Under the pieces are notes generated by a model, which made no database searches, was not told the DNA's origin, and saw nothing but the letters and a program-made list of their open reading frames with translations. 64,000 nt of DNA, taken from assembly GCF_003268475.1 (NCBI RefSeq), contig NZ_MCIF01000002.1:2381581-2445580 (forward strand), in the 5' to 3' direction. The DNA comes from Thermogemmatispora tikiterensis. Lineage in GTDB: Bacteria; Chloroflexota; Ktedonobacteria; Ktedonobacterales; Ktedonobacteraceae. Positions within the stretch are counted from its first letter, which is position 1; every line of letters starts with the position of its first letter. A program made the translations under genes and the position numbers. This document shows, in pieces, positions 37,025-45,743 of this stretch.

Positions 37025-37615
37025 ATGGCAGCAAATCGAGGCAATCGCGAAGCACGCAAGGCCGAATTGCTCAGGATCTCGCGCGAGGTCTTCGCCGAGA
37101 AAGGATTCGAAGCAACGACCATCTCCGAGATCGTGGCCCGCGCCGGCGTGGCCCAGGGAACTTTCTACTGGTACTTCCCATCTAAGGCCTCGGTCTTGAC
37201 AACGCTCGCCCGCGAGATGCAAGAGCGCATCGAGACCGCGCTCCGACGCGCCTACGATGAGGCTCACAATCTGCAAGAGATGATCGAGCGTAGCGTGGCC
37301 GAAACGTTCCAGATCATGTCGGAGTACCGCGACATCCTGGCGATCGTGCACTTCAATACCTGCTGGACAGAACACCCTGCCGAACGCCAGCATATCTTCG
37401 CCCCCTACTACGGGCTGATCGCAGAGATCATCCGCCAGGAGCAGCAACACGGCACCCTTAGCCCGACCATCAACCCCGAGGTGACGGCGATCCTTATCGT
37501 CGGCACAGTCTACTACGCTGCCGAAGAATGCTATATCTATAACTCGCCCGTCTCCCCCGAGGTCTTCATCGCCGAATGCTCTAGCTTCATTCGCCACGCA
37601 CTCGGCATTGCCTAA
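37025..37615 (+). CDS. TetR family transcriptional regulator
   Basis: 196 aa. The N-terminal DNA-binding domain is clear: AELLRISREVFAEKGFEATTISEIVARAGVAQGTFYWYFPSKASVL. The C-terminal helical ligand domain is not assignable. It lies upstream of the R2-like oxidase gene, with a perfect palindrome of TetR type (37749-37767) between them, so it probably controls that gene. ATG 37025 has AAAGGTG 6 bases upstream; a GTG at 37016 is an alternative. Confidence 0.93.
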   Translation: MAANRGNREARKAELLRISREVFAEKGFEATTISEIVARAGVAQGTFYWYFPSKASVLTTLAREMQERIETALRRAYDEAHNLQEMIERSVAETFQIMSEYRDILAIVHFNTCWTEHPAERQHIFAPYYGLIAEIIRQEQQHGTLSPTINPEVTAILIVGTVYYAAEECYIYNSPVSPEVFIAECSSFIRHALGIA

Positions 37616-37748
37616 CGCCGATTCGCACCGATCGCTCGCTCTCGCTCCCGGTATCCTGTCCGGTTGCAGAAACTACCCTAATTTACTAGGCGATCGTCTT
37701 CCCCTTGACAATCACCTGATTGCCGGCTATAGTCATATACAACAACGG

Positions 37749-37767
37749 TTGACTGACTGTCAGTCAA
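37749..37767. promoter_or_regulatory. Perfect 19-bp palindrome, probable TetR operator
   Basis: TTGACTGAC-T-GTCAGTCAA is exactly symmetric. TGACTGAC/GTCAGTCA half-sites are typical of TetR-family operators. It contains a TTGACT -35-like hexamer and lies 112 bases before the oxidase gene. Confidence 0.75.
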
Positions 37768-37878
37768 TTTAGTCGATGGTTCAGGATCTGGCGAGGGCCA
37801 GCCGGTCCCGACGCGGCTTTGTCGGGGCGGCGCCTCCCTCACAGGCAGGCAGGTACCAGGAACAGGGGGAAACAACCC

Positions 37879-39189
37879 ATGACCACCGAACCGGCCCAAC
37901 AGGAAGGCTTCATCGATGTCGATTCTGAACAGACGCCACCGGTTGAGAAAGATCGACTCTATCGCCTGTGGGAGGAAGGGAACTGGTCAGCAAAGGCGCT
38001 GGACTTTAGCCAGGATGCGCTGGATTGGAGAGAAAAGCACGGTGAGCGAGAGCGGGCGGCGATTCTCTGGAATTGTTCGATGTTTCTCGATGGCGAGGAA
38101 TCCGTAACGCTGACGCTGGCCCCCTTCGTGGAGCCGGCTCCGCGGCCAGAGGATAAAATTTTTCTCGCAACGCAGATCGCTGACGAGGCCCGCCACCATG
38201 TCTTCTTCGACCGTTTTATCCGCGAAGTCTGCCAGCTCGGCCAGGACATCAGTACGACACTGAGCGCGGTTCGTCCTCATCTGAGCTGGGGCTTTGTGCA
38301 GGTCTTCACAGAGCTAGACCGCGCCGCAGAGCGGCTGCGCCGCAATCCCCACAGTCTGCCGCTGCTGGCCCAGGGTGTTGTCCTCTATCACATCGTGATC
38401 GAGGGAATGTTGGCCCATACAGGGCAGCATTTTCTTCGCGAATACACCACCCGCACTGGCCTTCTTCCAGCCCTGGGGCGCGGCATCTTCTTCGTCTCCC
38501 GCGATGAGTCGCGGCATATCGCCTTTGGCATCCAGTTGTTGCGCGAGCTGGTGAGCAAGGATCGACGTTGCAAGGAGGCAGCGATTGCAATGCTCAACCG
38601 TATCCTGGCCTGGACGGCGGGCGTGCTTGCTCCCCCCAATCACGATTGGTCGTACATTACCTGCCTCGGCTTTACTCCCCAGGAGATGTTCGCTTTTGGT
38701 CTGCGTTCGCTTCATACGAAGTTGCGCCGCGCGGGCATCGATCCCCATGAGGTCAGCGAGCTGGCCAAACTGGGTCTGGATGATCCTTTCGAGGTGCAGG
38801 CTGAGCGCATTATCAAGTTCATCGAAGGCGGGGTCCTGGGTACTGGGGACGCCCCCCATGTGACCGAGGAGACAATGGAGACTATCTTTACTTCGATGCG
38901 CCTGGTGGCCTCCTGGTCGCAGCAGCGCTCCAAGCCCATCCGCGCCTCCATCCAGTGGCTCTTTGATGATATGCAGCCTCGCTACCTGAAATTAGAGCCG
39001 GGCGAGCCACCAGTCACCGGCGTGGGGCGTCTGGAGAATCCGCGGCTGACGCTGCGCTGCTCGGCCAGCGATTGGGCCCGCCTCTCCAGCCGTCGTCTCA
39101 ATCAGCGCCAGGCTGTACTCTCACGCCGCCTCCGCATCAGCGGTGACTGGCGGCTGGCACTGGAGCTGCCGCGTCTGCTCGCTGTTTAG
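37879..39189 (+). CDS. R2-like diiron oxidase with C-terminal SCP2-like tail
   Basis: 436 aa. The ferritin-like diiron set is visible: Glu in DGEESV (~70), Glu and His in DEARHHVFF (~102), Glu in IEGMLAHTGQH (~174) and Glu/His in DESRHIAFG (~210). This is the ribonucleotide-reductase R2 superfamily, closest to R2-like ligand-binding oxidases; no R1 gene is present, so nucleotide reduction is unlikely. The last ~55 residues (LTLRCSASDWARLSSRRLNQ...LRISGDWRLALELPRLL) resemble the end of SCP2 lipid-binding domains. A TetR gene and operator lie upstream. Confidence 0.8.
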   Translation: MTTEPAQQEGFIDVDSEQTPPVEKDRLYRLWEEGNWSAKALDFSQDALDWREKHGERERAAILWNCSMFLDGEESVTLTLAPFVEPAPRPEDKIFLATQIADEARHHVFFDRFIREVCQLGQDISTTLSAVRPHLSWGFVQVFTELDRAAERLRRNPHSLPLLAQGVVLYHIVIEGMLAHTGQHFLREYTTRTGLLPALGRGIFFVSRDESRHIAFGIQLLRELVSKDRRCKEAAIAMLNRILAWTAGVLAPPNHDWSYITCLGFTPQEMFAFGLRSLHTKLRRAGIDPHEVSELAKLGLDDPFEVQAERIIKFIEGGVLGTGDAPHVTEETMETIFTSMRLVASWSQQRSKPIRASIQWLFDDMQPRYLKLEPGEPPVTGVGRLENPRLTLRCSASDWARLSSRRLNQRQAVLSRRLRISGDWRLALELPRLLAV

Positions 39190-39402
39190 GAGACAGAGCG
39201 CCAGCTTCTGCACGCCAGGGTGGCGCAGGGCCAGGCAGCTGCTCAAGAGGGCTATGCTGCACTACGCAATCACTCTTGATCCAGCTGCACCCGCGCTCCC
39301 TATTCGCGCAGCTCGTTGAGCAATGTTCGCTTCGCTGGTTTGGCCGGGGCTGTTTACCGGCAGGTCGCTTCACCGTAGAGGCGTGGAAAAGGAGTTTCTA
39401 CA

Positions 39403-40023
39403 ATGGCGATGTCTCAAGAACCACAGGCGGAAGGTACCGCGCAAAGCAGCAGTAGCCAGAGCCAACAAGTGATCGTTGTCGACCTCTCCAGTCGCTCCAG
39501 CCGCAATAAACATGCTCTAGGAGAGGCGCTGACAGGACTGCGCCAACGCTTCAGTGCCTGGCGTACTTACCGACGCCTGCGCACCGCTGACAAAGAGGCA
39601 CGGCTGGTCCAACAGTGGCAGCGCTGGGGTCGCTTCCGCCGCTGGCGCCGCTCCCGACCCTTTGCCGGCTCCATTCTTCTGATCCTCTCCGGCCTGCTGG
39701 TCCTCTGGGGTCCAGCTATGTTAATCAGGCTGGCCATGCTCCCCGGTAGTACGATTTGGGCCGGCATACTTGTTGGCGCCTTGCTGGTCATTATGGGCGT
39801 CATCCAGCTGCTCGTTCCTGCCTACTCGCTCATCACAGGAGCTATTGGCGTGGTGCTCGCCCTGACTTCGCTGATCGCTTCCTCTTTCGGCGGCTTTGGC
39901 ATTGGTATGTTACTTGGCATCATCGGCGGGGCCTTGGGGGTGGCCTGGCGTCCCGTTGCCGCCGGCAAACGAAGCGGTCTGCCACGCTCGTCTCTTCGTA
40001 CTCGTGCAACGACCCGTCCGTGA
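39403..40023 (+). CDS. DUF6114-like membrane protein
   Basis: 206 aa. A polar, basic N-terminal half (SAWRTYRRLRTADKEARLVQQWQRWGRFRRWRRSRPF) is followed by about four membrane segments (GSILLILSGLLVLWGPAMLI, WAGILVGALLVIMGVIQLLV, GAIGVVLALTSLIAS, GIGMLLGIIGGALGVAW). Layout and neighbour match the DUF6114 proteins found beside DUF6230 proteins in actinobacteria. Function unknown, probably envelope related. AAGGAG lies 8 bases upstream. Confidence 0.75.
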   Translation: MAMSQEPQAEGTAQSSSSQSQQVIVVDLSSRSSRNKHALGEALTGLRQRFSAWRTYRRLRTADKEARLVQQWQRWGRFRRWRRSRPFAGSILLILSGLLVLWGPAMLIRLAMLPGSTIWAGILVGALLVIMGVIQLLVPAYSLITGAIGVVLALTSLIASSFGGFGIGMLLGIIGGALGVAWRPVAAGKRSGLPRSSLRTRATTRP

Positions 40024-40201
40024 GCCCGTTGCCCTAGAGTTCTAGTCTGGAGTTCTTAGCTCGCGAGGATCGCCAATTACCTATCTTCTGAGATCATTAT
40101 CCCATGTGCGCCCCTATCCATTCGTCTGTAATCCCGCCCATCGGGATTGCATATACATAAATATATATCTGTCATGTAGTACCTAAAAAGGAGAGCGTCT
40201 C

Positions 40202-40888
40202 ATGGAAAAAGAGCACGACACCGGAATGACCCGGGAGCCAGAGCGCGAAGAAACAAGCTTGCCCATTCACCTGCCGCCTTTCGACGAGGAAAGCATTGAC
40301 GTCAGTCGAGTGGAGACTATCGAGACCAGAGCGGTTGCCGACGAAGACGAGGAGCTACCTCCGGTGGGGCGTACCAACCGGACTGTTTTCTGGTCGGTGA
40401 TGCTGCTTGCAGCCCTGGTGCTCTTTGGCATGCTTGGAGCGGTTGAGAACGGCGCCATAGCCCTGGCGGCAGCGGCGCCGGTGCCGGTCACGGTGCAGGC
40501 CAAGGTTCTGCAGGCCACGAACTTCCATCTCTACCCGGGCATCTCGCCCGCCGATAACAGCACACCAGTGGCAGTCAACCAGCTTGATGGGACCATCACT
40601 GACCTGGTGATCAGCAAGAGCATCAGCCTGGGACCCCTCGGTACAGTGACCGTCAAGCTGGAGGCCGGCCAGAACACACCGGTGTCGGTGACAGGGCTGA
40701 CGAACGATGCCACGGGGTTGCAGGCCGACGAGGGCCAGTTCCAGAACCTCGTGCTCAGCACCGGCCCCAATCCTTTTGATCAGACGGCCACCAGCGCGAC
40801 GCTGACCAATCTAACCATTAATTCCCCATACCAGGCTGCTAATAGCATCACGCTGCCTGGTCTGACGCTGAGCATCACCCATAGCTAA
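40202..40888 (+). CDS. DUF6230-like membrane-anchored protein
   Basis: 228 aa. An acidic cytoplasmic N-terminus, one membrane helix (TVFWSVMLLAALVLFGMLGAV) and an external beta-rich domain (VTVQAKVLQATNFHLYPGI..., GTITDLVISKSISL) resemble DUF6230 proteins. It follows the DUF6114-like gene on the same strand, as in Streptomyces. AAGGAGAG lies 6 bases before the ATG. The function of the pair is unknown. Confidence 0.7.
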   Translation: MEKEHDTGMTREPEREETSLPIHLPPFDEESIDVSRVETIETRAVADEDEELPPVGRTNRTVFWSVMLLAALVLFGMLGAVENGAIALAAAAPVPVTVQAKVLQATNFHLYPGISPADNSTPVAVNQLDGTITDLVISKSISLGPLGTVTVKLEAGQNTPVSVTGLTNDATGLQADEGQFQNLVLSTGPNPFDQTATSATLTNLTINSPYQAANSITLPGLTLSITHS

Positions 40889-41095
40889 TAACAGCTGGCG
40901 AGAGACGGGACGTCTCCTGTACGGTCCGTCCATCGCCAAGGCGCGGGTGCAGCTCGTGCTCTCGGGGTCGGCTGCACTCGCGCTCTCTCCCCGTCTGGTA
41001 TTCCAGATAGTACTACTACTGCCATCTGACGGTATTTTTCTTCCTATCCTCTCAAGCTCAGCGGACGAGTAAATGAATAAAGGTCAGGCCAAGCT

Positions 41096-41899
41096 ATGAA
41101 GAAGAAGCGTTCTCCAGCAGTGCTGGCATTCTGGGGGAAAGTCGGCGCACTCTGTTCTTTTCTGGTGCTCTTGATTCCAGCCTTTGTTGCGGGGGGCCAG
41201 GCGGCCTTCGCCGCTGGTCCAGCGACGGCACCGCAGGCCGGACCGGTGTTCTGTCTGCCGCCGCTGATTCCATGTCATTATCGCACGCCGACCCCAACAC
41301 CGACTGTCGATCCACCAACCCCAACACCGACACCGTCACCGACACCTTCGCCGACGCCTCCGCCACGGGCGACGCCAACGCCGGGCGAAACAGCCACGGC
41401 AACCCCGACGCCGAGCGCGGTCCCCTCAGTCACTGTGACGCCTGGGGCAACGGCGACTGTGACGGTGACTCCTACGCCAACCCCTACGACGACGCCGAAG
41501 CCGACGATTCTCACGGCACCCAACTCGATCGTGCTGCGGGCGAGCGAGATTATTGGTACCAATGCCCACCTGAGTCTTCTGCCCGACCCGCTGCATCCCG
41601 TGCTGACCTTCAGTTCAACCACCATGTCGGGGCTGCAGATCTCACGCGATCTCGGCAGTGTGACGATTACTATCACAGCCTCGGGCACAGCGGTGGCAAC
41701 CGGCGTCTCAATCAAGACTTCGATCTTGCAGGATATTGTGACTGGCCTGAGCAGTTTCGCCAATAAGGCCGATCTGCTGATCCTGGCTGCCGGGGGCACG
41801 GTACCCCGTCTTGTGATGACGAATGTGGTACTCTATATCGACCGCTCGCTCAGCAGCGCCTCTCTCCAGGCCGGCGGGCTGCAGGTCTCTTTCTCCTGA
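41096..41899 (+). CDS. Secreted protein with long Pro/Thr linker
   Basis: 267 aa. A signal peptide (KKKRSPAVLAFWGKVGALCSF... ending near AFAAG) is followed by about 80 residues of Thr/Pro repeats (PTPTPTPSPTPSP) and a C-terminal beta-rich domain (APNSIVLRASEIIGTNAHLSLLP..., LVMTNVVLYIDRSLSSASLQ). That domain resembles the external domain of the upstream DUF6230-like protein, so the three genes probably serve one surface structure. The ribosome-binding site is weak. Confidence 0.75.
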   Translation: MKKKRSPAVLAFWGKVGALCSFLVLLIPAFVAGGQAAFAAGPATAPQAGPVFCLPPLIPCHYRTPTPTPTVDPPTPTPTPSPTPSPTPPPRATPTPGETATATPTPSAVPSVTVTPGATATVTVTPTPTPTTTPKPTILTAPNSIVLRASEIIGTNAHLSLLPDPLHPVLTFSSTTMSGLQISRDLGSVTITITASGTAVATGVSIKTSILQDIVTGLSSFANKADLLILAAGGTVPRLVMTNVVLYIDRSLSSASLQAGGLQVSFS

Positions 41900-41952
41900 C
41901 CCTGATCCTTTTGCTGGCGCTGCTCCTGGCAGCCCAAAGCGCAGTTACAAGA

Positions 41953-41992
41953 AGGGGGACACGCAGTGCGGTCCCCCTCTTGCTTCTTTCTG
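41953..41992 (+). terminator. Rho-independent terminator after the secreted protein gene
   Basis: AGGGGGAC (41953-41960) pairs exactly with GTCCCCCT (41971-41978), followed by CTTGCTTCTTTCTGCTTT. Confidence 0.6.
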
Positions 41993-42806
41993 CTTTGCTT
42001 ACAGACAGCTCTAATGCAGGCAGGCTTCTCAGGCCGTTGGAGGACCAACATGGCTGGCATGATTATCGCTCAACAGCGGTCGCTGATGACCGCTTCTTTG
42101 GGATCGTCGAAACAGCTTGATGGAGAGGGTCCAGATGCTCCTCTAGAGGGGGTACCCTCTGAAAGTGTGGAAAAGCCCGTTGGGGATTGAAAGTTGAACT
42201 GCGTGGGGTCGAGAGCAGGCATCGGCCAGCAGGCGAAGTGCAAGAGGTCAGGTGCATCTAGAGCAGCTGATCAGCAGTCAGCGTCGCTGTACTCCCGTTG
42301 CTCGCCCATTAGTACGGCTCACGTGCTCCCATGCTCCAGGATGGCACTCGCTGCGGCTAAACACTGGCTGCAAGCGGGGCGCTGCGCTCGGGTATGATTC
42401 GCACAGGCCCAGAGAAGGGCCAGGGAAAGGGGTCGCTTCGTGCAGTAGCTCTCTATTCGCGTGAAACCGTACCACAGTCTATCACAGGAAGATTCAAGAC
42501 GGCACAGTGAAGTACGCACTGCCCCATCGTCGTAGATTCTGGTCCCTTTTCCTGTCGTCGCTGTTTTGAGGTGCCCTCGAGAGGATACCACCATCCAGCC
42601 TCACCCCATCGCCGTCGTCTGGAGACGCGATGCTGTTTTTCAGAGCGCTTGCGCTGACAAGTAGCAGTTCCCCGGTCAACGAGCGCTTATGCTCTCGTGC
42701 CAGAGTGTGTAGCTACTCCATCAGCGTGCCTGGCAAGACAACGGTCACCTGTTGCTGTTGGTCTTTTCTGTGTTCACACCAGAGCTATATCGTAGAACCA
42801 GCCGAC
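41993..42806. other. Gene-free region with hairpins, possible mobile-element debris
   Basis: No intact gene. GCGGTC-gctgat-GACCGC (about 42075-42095) and AGAGGGggtaCCCTCT (about 42145-42160) are perfect hairpins. GTTGGGGATTGAAAG (42179-42193) looks like the 3' end of many CRISPR repeats but occurs once. A frame ending VEKPVGD here could be the tail of a lost transposon-type protein. None of this is secure. Confidence 0.3.
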
Positions 42807-43190
42807 TTAATCGGCCTGGTGAAACGTAATCTGATACCCATCAGGGTCGGCAACCACGAACAAGCGCCCGAACGGTCCATCCGCTAACGGCTTAACAACC
42901 TTTCCCCCGTGGTTGACCACACGCTCATGCAGGGCCTCCACATTGGGTGTCGCAAACCAAAGACCGACCCCCCAGCCCAGCCGTGTGACGGCATCGAGGT
43001 CAACCATAAGAACACGGAGAGCAAAAACGGCTCCCCCCTCGGTACGAAACACGACCGACTCCGGGCGATCCTGGGGGAGCGCCTCGAAGCCAAGGACTTC
43101 GGTATAAAAGCGTCGTGACGCTTCCAGATCACGCACTTGGAGGGAAACGAAATCGAGACCTTTTACAGTGACAGTTTCCTGCTGTGTCAT
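42807..43190 (-). CDS. VOC superfamily (glyoxalase/bleomycin-resistance-like) protein
   Basis: 127 aa, two beta-alpha-beta-beta-beta modules: KGLDFVSLQVRDLEASRRFYTEVLGFE and GLWFATPNVEALHERVVNHGG...DPDGYQITF. The first-strand metal His is replaced by Phe/Ser, but the C-terminal Glu/Gln region (YQITF) is kept, so metal use is uncertain. Possible roles are antibiotic binding, small-molecule lyase or dioxygenase. AAAGGAG 6 bases before ATG 43190 fixes the start. Confidence 0.9.
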   Translation of the reverse strand: MTQQETVTVKGLDFVSLQVRDLEASRRFYTEVLGFEALPQDRPESVVFRTEGGAVFALRVLMVDLDAVTRLGWGVGLWFATPNVEALHERVVNHGGKVVKPLADGPFGRLFVVADPDGYQITFHQAD

Positions 43191-43697
43191 AATCGCTCCT
43201 TTCATATGAACCTTCCAAATAGATGCTCTCATATATTTAGAGCTATCTATCTACTTTAATTATACCATAAAGACGCGTCATTGGGAACCCCTAGATTCAT
43301 CCGGGGGAGAAAGGCGGCCTCCTCCTCTCCGTCGACATGGTCTGGGTCTCTCCTCCTGCTCGCCGTCCTCTGCCAAGGAGTCGTCTTGCGCCCACACTAA
43401 CACCCCGCTGGCTCCCCCTGAGAGGGACAACCTGGGGCTGGACGAGGCCGCCATCACCCGCGAGCCAAATGAGCGTGGTGATCGTGCTGCTTACGCTGCT
43501 CTTGAACGATGTGCCGCGGCACGCGCGCGCAGAGCGACCAGAAGAGTAGAAAGTCCAGGGAACCCGACCCCTCGCTGGCTTGCACCCTCCGTCGAAGCTG
43601 GAGTATACTTCTTCGTGAGAAGCACCTTGCACGCCGGCAACTCTCTGAAGGGAGCGCGGCACTCGCGCGCAGCCCTCTTCCCCAGAAAGAAGACGTT
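43191..43697. other. Intergenic region, nothing firm
   Basis: About 500 bases. The left part is AT-rich and probably holds the promoter of the minus-strand VOC gene. TATACT at 43604-43609 could be a -10 for the next plus-strand pair. Confidence 0.35.
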
Positions 43698-43910
43698 ATG
43701 GGGAAGCGCATCATCTGCTCGAACTGCCAGGGGACCGGCTTCACCGCTGATATTCCCTGTGACCGATGCCAGGGGACGGGCCAGGCCGAGCTCATCGATG
43801 ACTGGGGGCAACGCCGTACTGTCAAGTGCTTCCGATGCCTGGGCACCGGTTTGCTCAAGGAAGGCGACACCAGCAATATGTGTAGTGGCTCTGGCGAGGT
43901 GGAGATCTGA
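43698..43910 (+). CDS. Small DnaJ-type zinc-finger protein
   Basis: 70 aa, almost entirely CxxCxGxG repeats like the central zinc-binding region of DnaJ: CSNCQGTG, CDRCQGTG and CFRCLGTG, with a fourth degenerate copy MCSGSG. There is no J domain, so this is not a DnaJ co-chaperone. Small proteins of this kind may bind zinc and unfolded or partner peptides. It ends one base before the next gene's ATG, so the two are an operon. Confidence 0.8.
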   Translation: MGKRIICSNCQGTGFTADIPCDRCQGTGQAELIDDWGQRRTVKCFRCLGTGLLKEGDTSNMCSGSGEVEI

Positions 43911-43911
43911 G

Positions 43912-44529
43912 ATGCCAGCTCCTCTCACGCTGGACTGGACCAGCGTAAGCTGGCAGGAAGCCTGTGACGCGCTGGCTCAGTTGACGGATGCCCTGGGGAC
44001 GCCCATCGACCCCGGCATCTTTGAGACGGTCGTGCTGCTCAATCTCCTGGGCTTCCCAACAATGCAATCCTGCGAAGGCCATCTGGACCACGGCACCCCC
44101 TATCCCTGGGTCACGGTGGTGGATCGCGCGCTGCAGCAGCGCTTCCTGCAGCAGTGGCACCAGGTCTGTCAGTTCCAGGAGCAAGCCCACCGGAGCGGCC
44201 ACCCTGCCGATCTCGATCGCTACTATCGTGCCCTGGCTGAGATCAAGCTGGCCCAGGCGCAGTGGAAACAGGAGGAAACGCTGCGAGCACGGCTGATGGA
44301 GCTGCTGGACGCTTTCTATGATCAGCAGCCCTGCCGTTGTCCGGCCACGCGGCTGCTGGTGCAGCGGCATCATCCGGGACTGTACCGGATCAGGCCCGTC
44401 TATGCGGCAGATCCCCCACCGGAGGCGCTGCGTGCCAGCTATCTGGAACGTGGGCAGGAAGAGATGCGCGCCTGGACACGCTATCTACGCCAGTGCTGGG
44501 AGAGGCAACGGGCCGCCCAAGAACGGTGA
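43912..44529 (+). CDS. Protein of unknown function with SCEGH motif
   Basis: 205 aa. The centre has GFPTMQSCEGHLDHGTPYPWV, a conserved-looking Cys-Glu-Gly-His motif that may bind metal. Long amphipathic helices follow (LQQRFLQQWHQVCQFQEQ, LAEIKLAQAQWKQEETLRARLMELLDAFY). The C-terminus is helical and charged. It is translated one base after the small zinc-finger protein, suggesting they act together. A perfect hairpin follows the gene. No family name can be given. Confidence 0.7.
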   Translation: MPAPLTLDWTSVSWQEACDALAQLTDALGTPIDPGIFETVVLLNLLGFPTMQSCEGHLDHGTPYPWVTVVDRALQQRFLQQWHQVCQFQEQAHRSGHPADLDRYYRALAEIKLAQAQWKQEETLRARLMELLDAFYDQQPCRCPATRLLVQRHHPGLYRIRPVYAADPPPEALRASYLERGQEEMRAWTRYLRQCWERQRAAQER

Positions 44530-44561
44530 GGTTCCTTCTGAGCGTGGGAGAGCGCCGTCTG

Positions 44562-44587
44562 GGAAGCAGGAGCTCACTCCTGCTTCC
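44562..44587 (+). terminator. Perfect 11-bp hairpin after the zinc-finger operon
   Basis: GGAAGCAGGAG, loop CTCA, CTCCTGCTTCC. It lies 32 bases after the operon's last stop. There is no U-run, so termination is likely but not certain. Confidence 0.5.
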
Positions 44588-44591
44588 GCTA

Positions 44592-44963
44592 TGCGGATAC
44601 CTGGTCCCAGAGGGATCGCAGCTCGCTGCGTCGGCGTTCGCACAGACAGGCCCCCTGCTGGACGTGGGCACCGGTACCGGTACCGGCATCTGGGCCTTCG
44701 AGATGCACGCCCTCTTTCCTCACGCCCTCATCGTGGTGGGCGTCGACGTCTCCTTGCAGTCCCTGCCCCAGCCAGTGCCCCCCACCTGCGTCTTCGTCCG
44801 GGCGAACGTGCTGGAGGGCTTGCCCTTTCCCGACGGGCAGTTCACCTCCACCCATCAGCGGCTCCTGGTGGCCGCCATTCCCGCCCAGGCCTGGCCCGGC
44901 GTCGTCCGCGAGCTGGTACGCGTCACCCGTCCCGGCGGGGGGATCATGTCCACCCGATTGTGA
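44592..44963 (+). pseudogene. Class I methyltransferase, N-terminal remnant (copy 1)
   Basis: A fragment homologous to the middle of the intact methyltransferase at 62484. It has LLDVGTGTGTGIWAFEMHALFPHA (SAM motif I with an extra Thr-Gly from a 6-base duplication), VGVDVS, NVLEGLPFPDGQFTSTHQRLLVAAIP and WPGVVRELVRVTRPGG. The N-terminal third is missing, and after RPGG the frame runs into unrelated sequence and stops. The matching C-terminal half lies 4.8 kb away at 49681, beyond the graspetide operon. No start codon with a ribosome-binding site was seen. Confidence 0.8.
44891..44939 (+). repeat. 49-bp direct repeat, left copy
   Basis: Matches 49681-49729 over 49 bases with one mismatch (A at 44919, G at 49709), in the same orientation. 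It encodes the methyltransferase segment WPGVVRELVRVTRPGG. Similarity ends abruptly on both sides. Confidence 0.9.
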
Positions 44964-45152
44964 TCGGTGATGGCCATCAGGGCAAAGCCCTGGGAGCGAA
45001 CATCGTCCAGGAGGGCGCTCGTTCGCCAACGCCTATCACCTCAACTGGTGTGCGGATCGAGACTCCTGTGGCCCGGGGCCGCCAGACAGCGCGGCCCGTC
45101 CCTGCTCCTTGGTGAAGAGAAGGCCTGGTTCCCTGGAGTCCAGCAGGTCCTG
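44964..45152. other. Junction DNA between methyltransferase remnant and Nudix gene
   Basis: No gene is supported. A short plus-strand frame reading IVIGDGHQGKALGANIVQ continues from the remnant without resemblance to the methyltransferase. It may mark the left boundary of the inserted module. Confidence 0.35.
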
Positions 45153-45743
45153 TCAGAAGAGGAGGGAGCCAGGAGAGCCGCGCTCCTCTTCTGATGCAAT
45201 GGACTGGCGCAGGAGATCCTTCGCCATCTGCACGAGACACGGGTGATACTGCTCCGCCAAGCGGATGACCTGCTCCGGCTTGACCCCTTGCGCTTCTCCA
45301 TCCTCCTCGTTGAGGACAAGCGGCTCTCTTTCTTCCTCCGTCAGGGAGACCGCGACGGTGATCGAGAAGAGCTGGCACCCGTCGCTGACCGGCTCCTGCG
45401 CCCTGGTATCCCAGATCAGGTTGTAGTAGCCGATGATGTGGCGCAACCGCTCCTCTGGCAGATCCAGCTGGATCTCTCGGCGCAGCGTCCGGCGCAGCGC
45501 TTCCCCAATCAACTCCCCCTTCCGCATGCGTCCCCCAATCACCCACCAATCGGGATGGGGCTCCTGGATTCGCCTGGCAATGAGCCAGTGCCCTCGGGAG
45601 AGCAGCGCCGCATCGACACAACCAATGACCAGGGCGTCGAGTGCCTGCGCGTAGATGTCTTCTGGCAGGAAGCTCCCTGGCTGGGGCCTGGTTCCTGTGA
45701 GAAACTGCCGGTTGGGGGAGGTGCGCACGGGCCGTCGGCTCAT
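45153..45743 (-). CDS. Nudix-fold protein with degenerate Nudix box
   Basis: 196 aa. The region WWVIGGRMRKGELIGEALRRTLRREIQLDL aligns with the Nudix box GX5EX7REUXEEXGU, but the REUXEE part is RTLRRE, so only one of the metal-binding Glu is kept, as in some GDP-mannose hydrolases. The substrate is unknown. The start codon overlaps the stop of the upstream broken TPR gene (ATGA), and AGGAG lies 4-5 bases before it. It is the last gene of the minus-strand series that begins with the graspetide precursor. Confidence 0.8.
   Translation of the reverse strand: MSRRPVRTSPNRQFLTGTRPQPGSFLPEDIYAQALDALVIGCVDAALLSRGHWLIARRIQEPHPDWWVIGGRMRKGELIGEALRRTLRREIQLDLPEERLRHIIGYYNLIWDTRAQEPVSDGCQLFSITVAVSLTEEEREPLVLNEEDGEAQGVKPEQVIRLAEQYHPCLVQMAKDLLRQSIASEEERGSPGSLLF

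Noticed and set aside
42145..42193. Possible CRISPR repeat end (GTTGGGGATTGAAAG) or tail of an IS605-type TnpB protein (VEKPVGD before a stop)
   Set aside because: The string occurs once, with no spacer array and no cas gene. The upstream frame does not show TnpB motifs. Too short to call.
44964..45115. Possible insertion-sequence fragment at the left end of the graspetide module
   Set aside because: The short frame (IVIGDGHQGKALG...) has no transposase motif and no terminal repeats were found.
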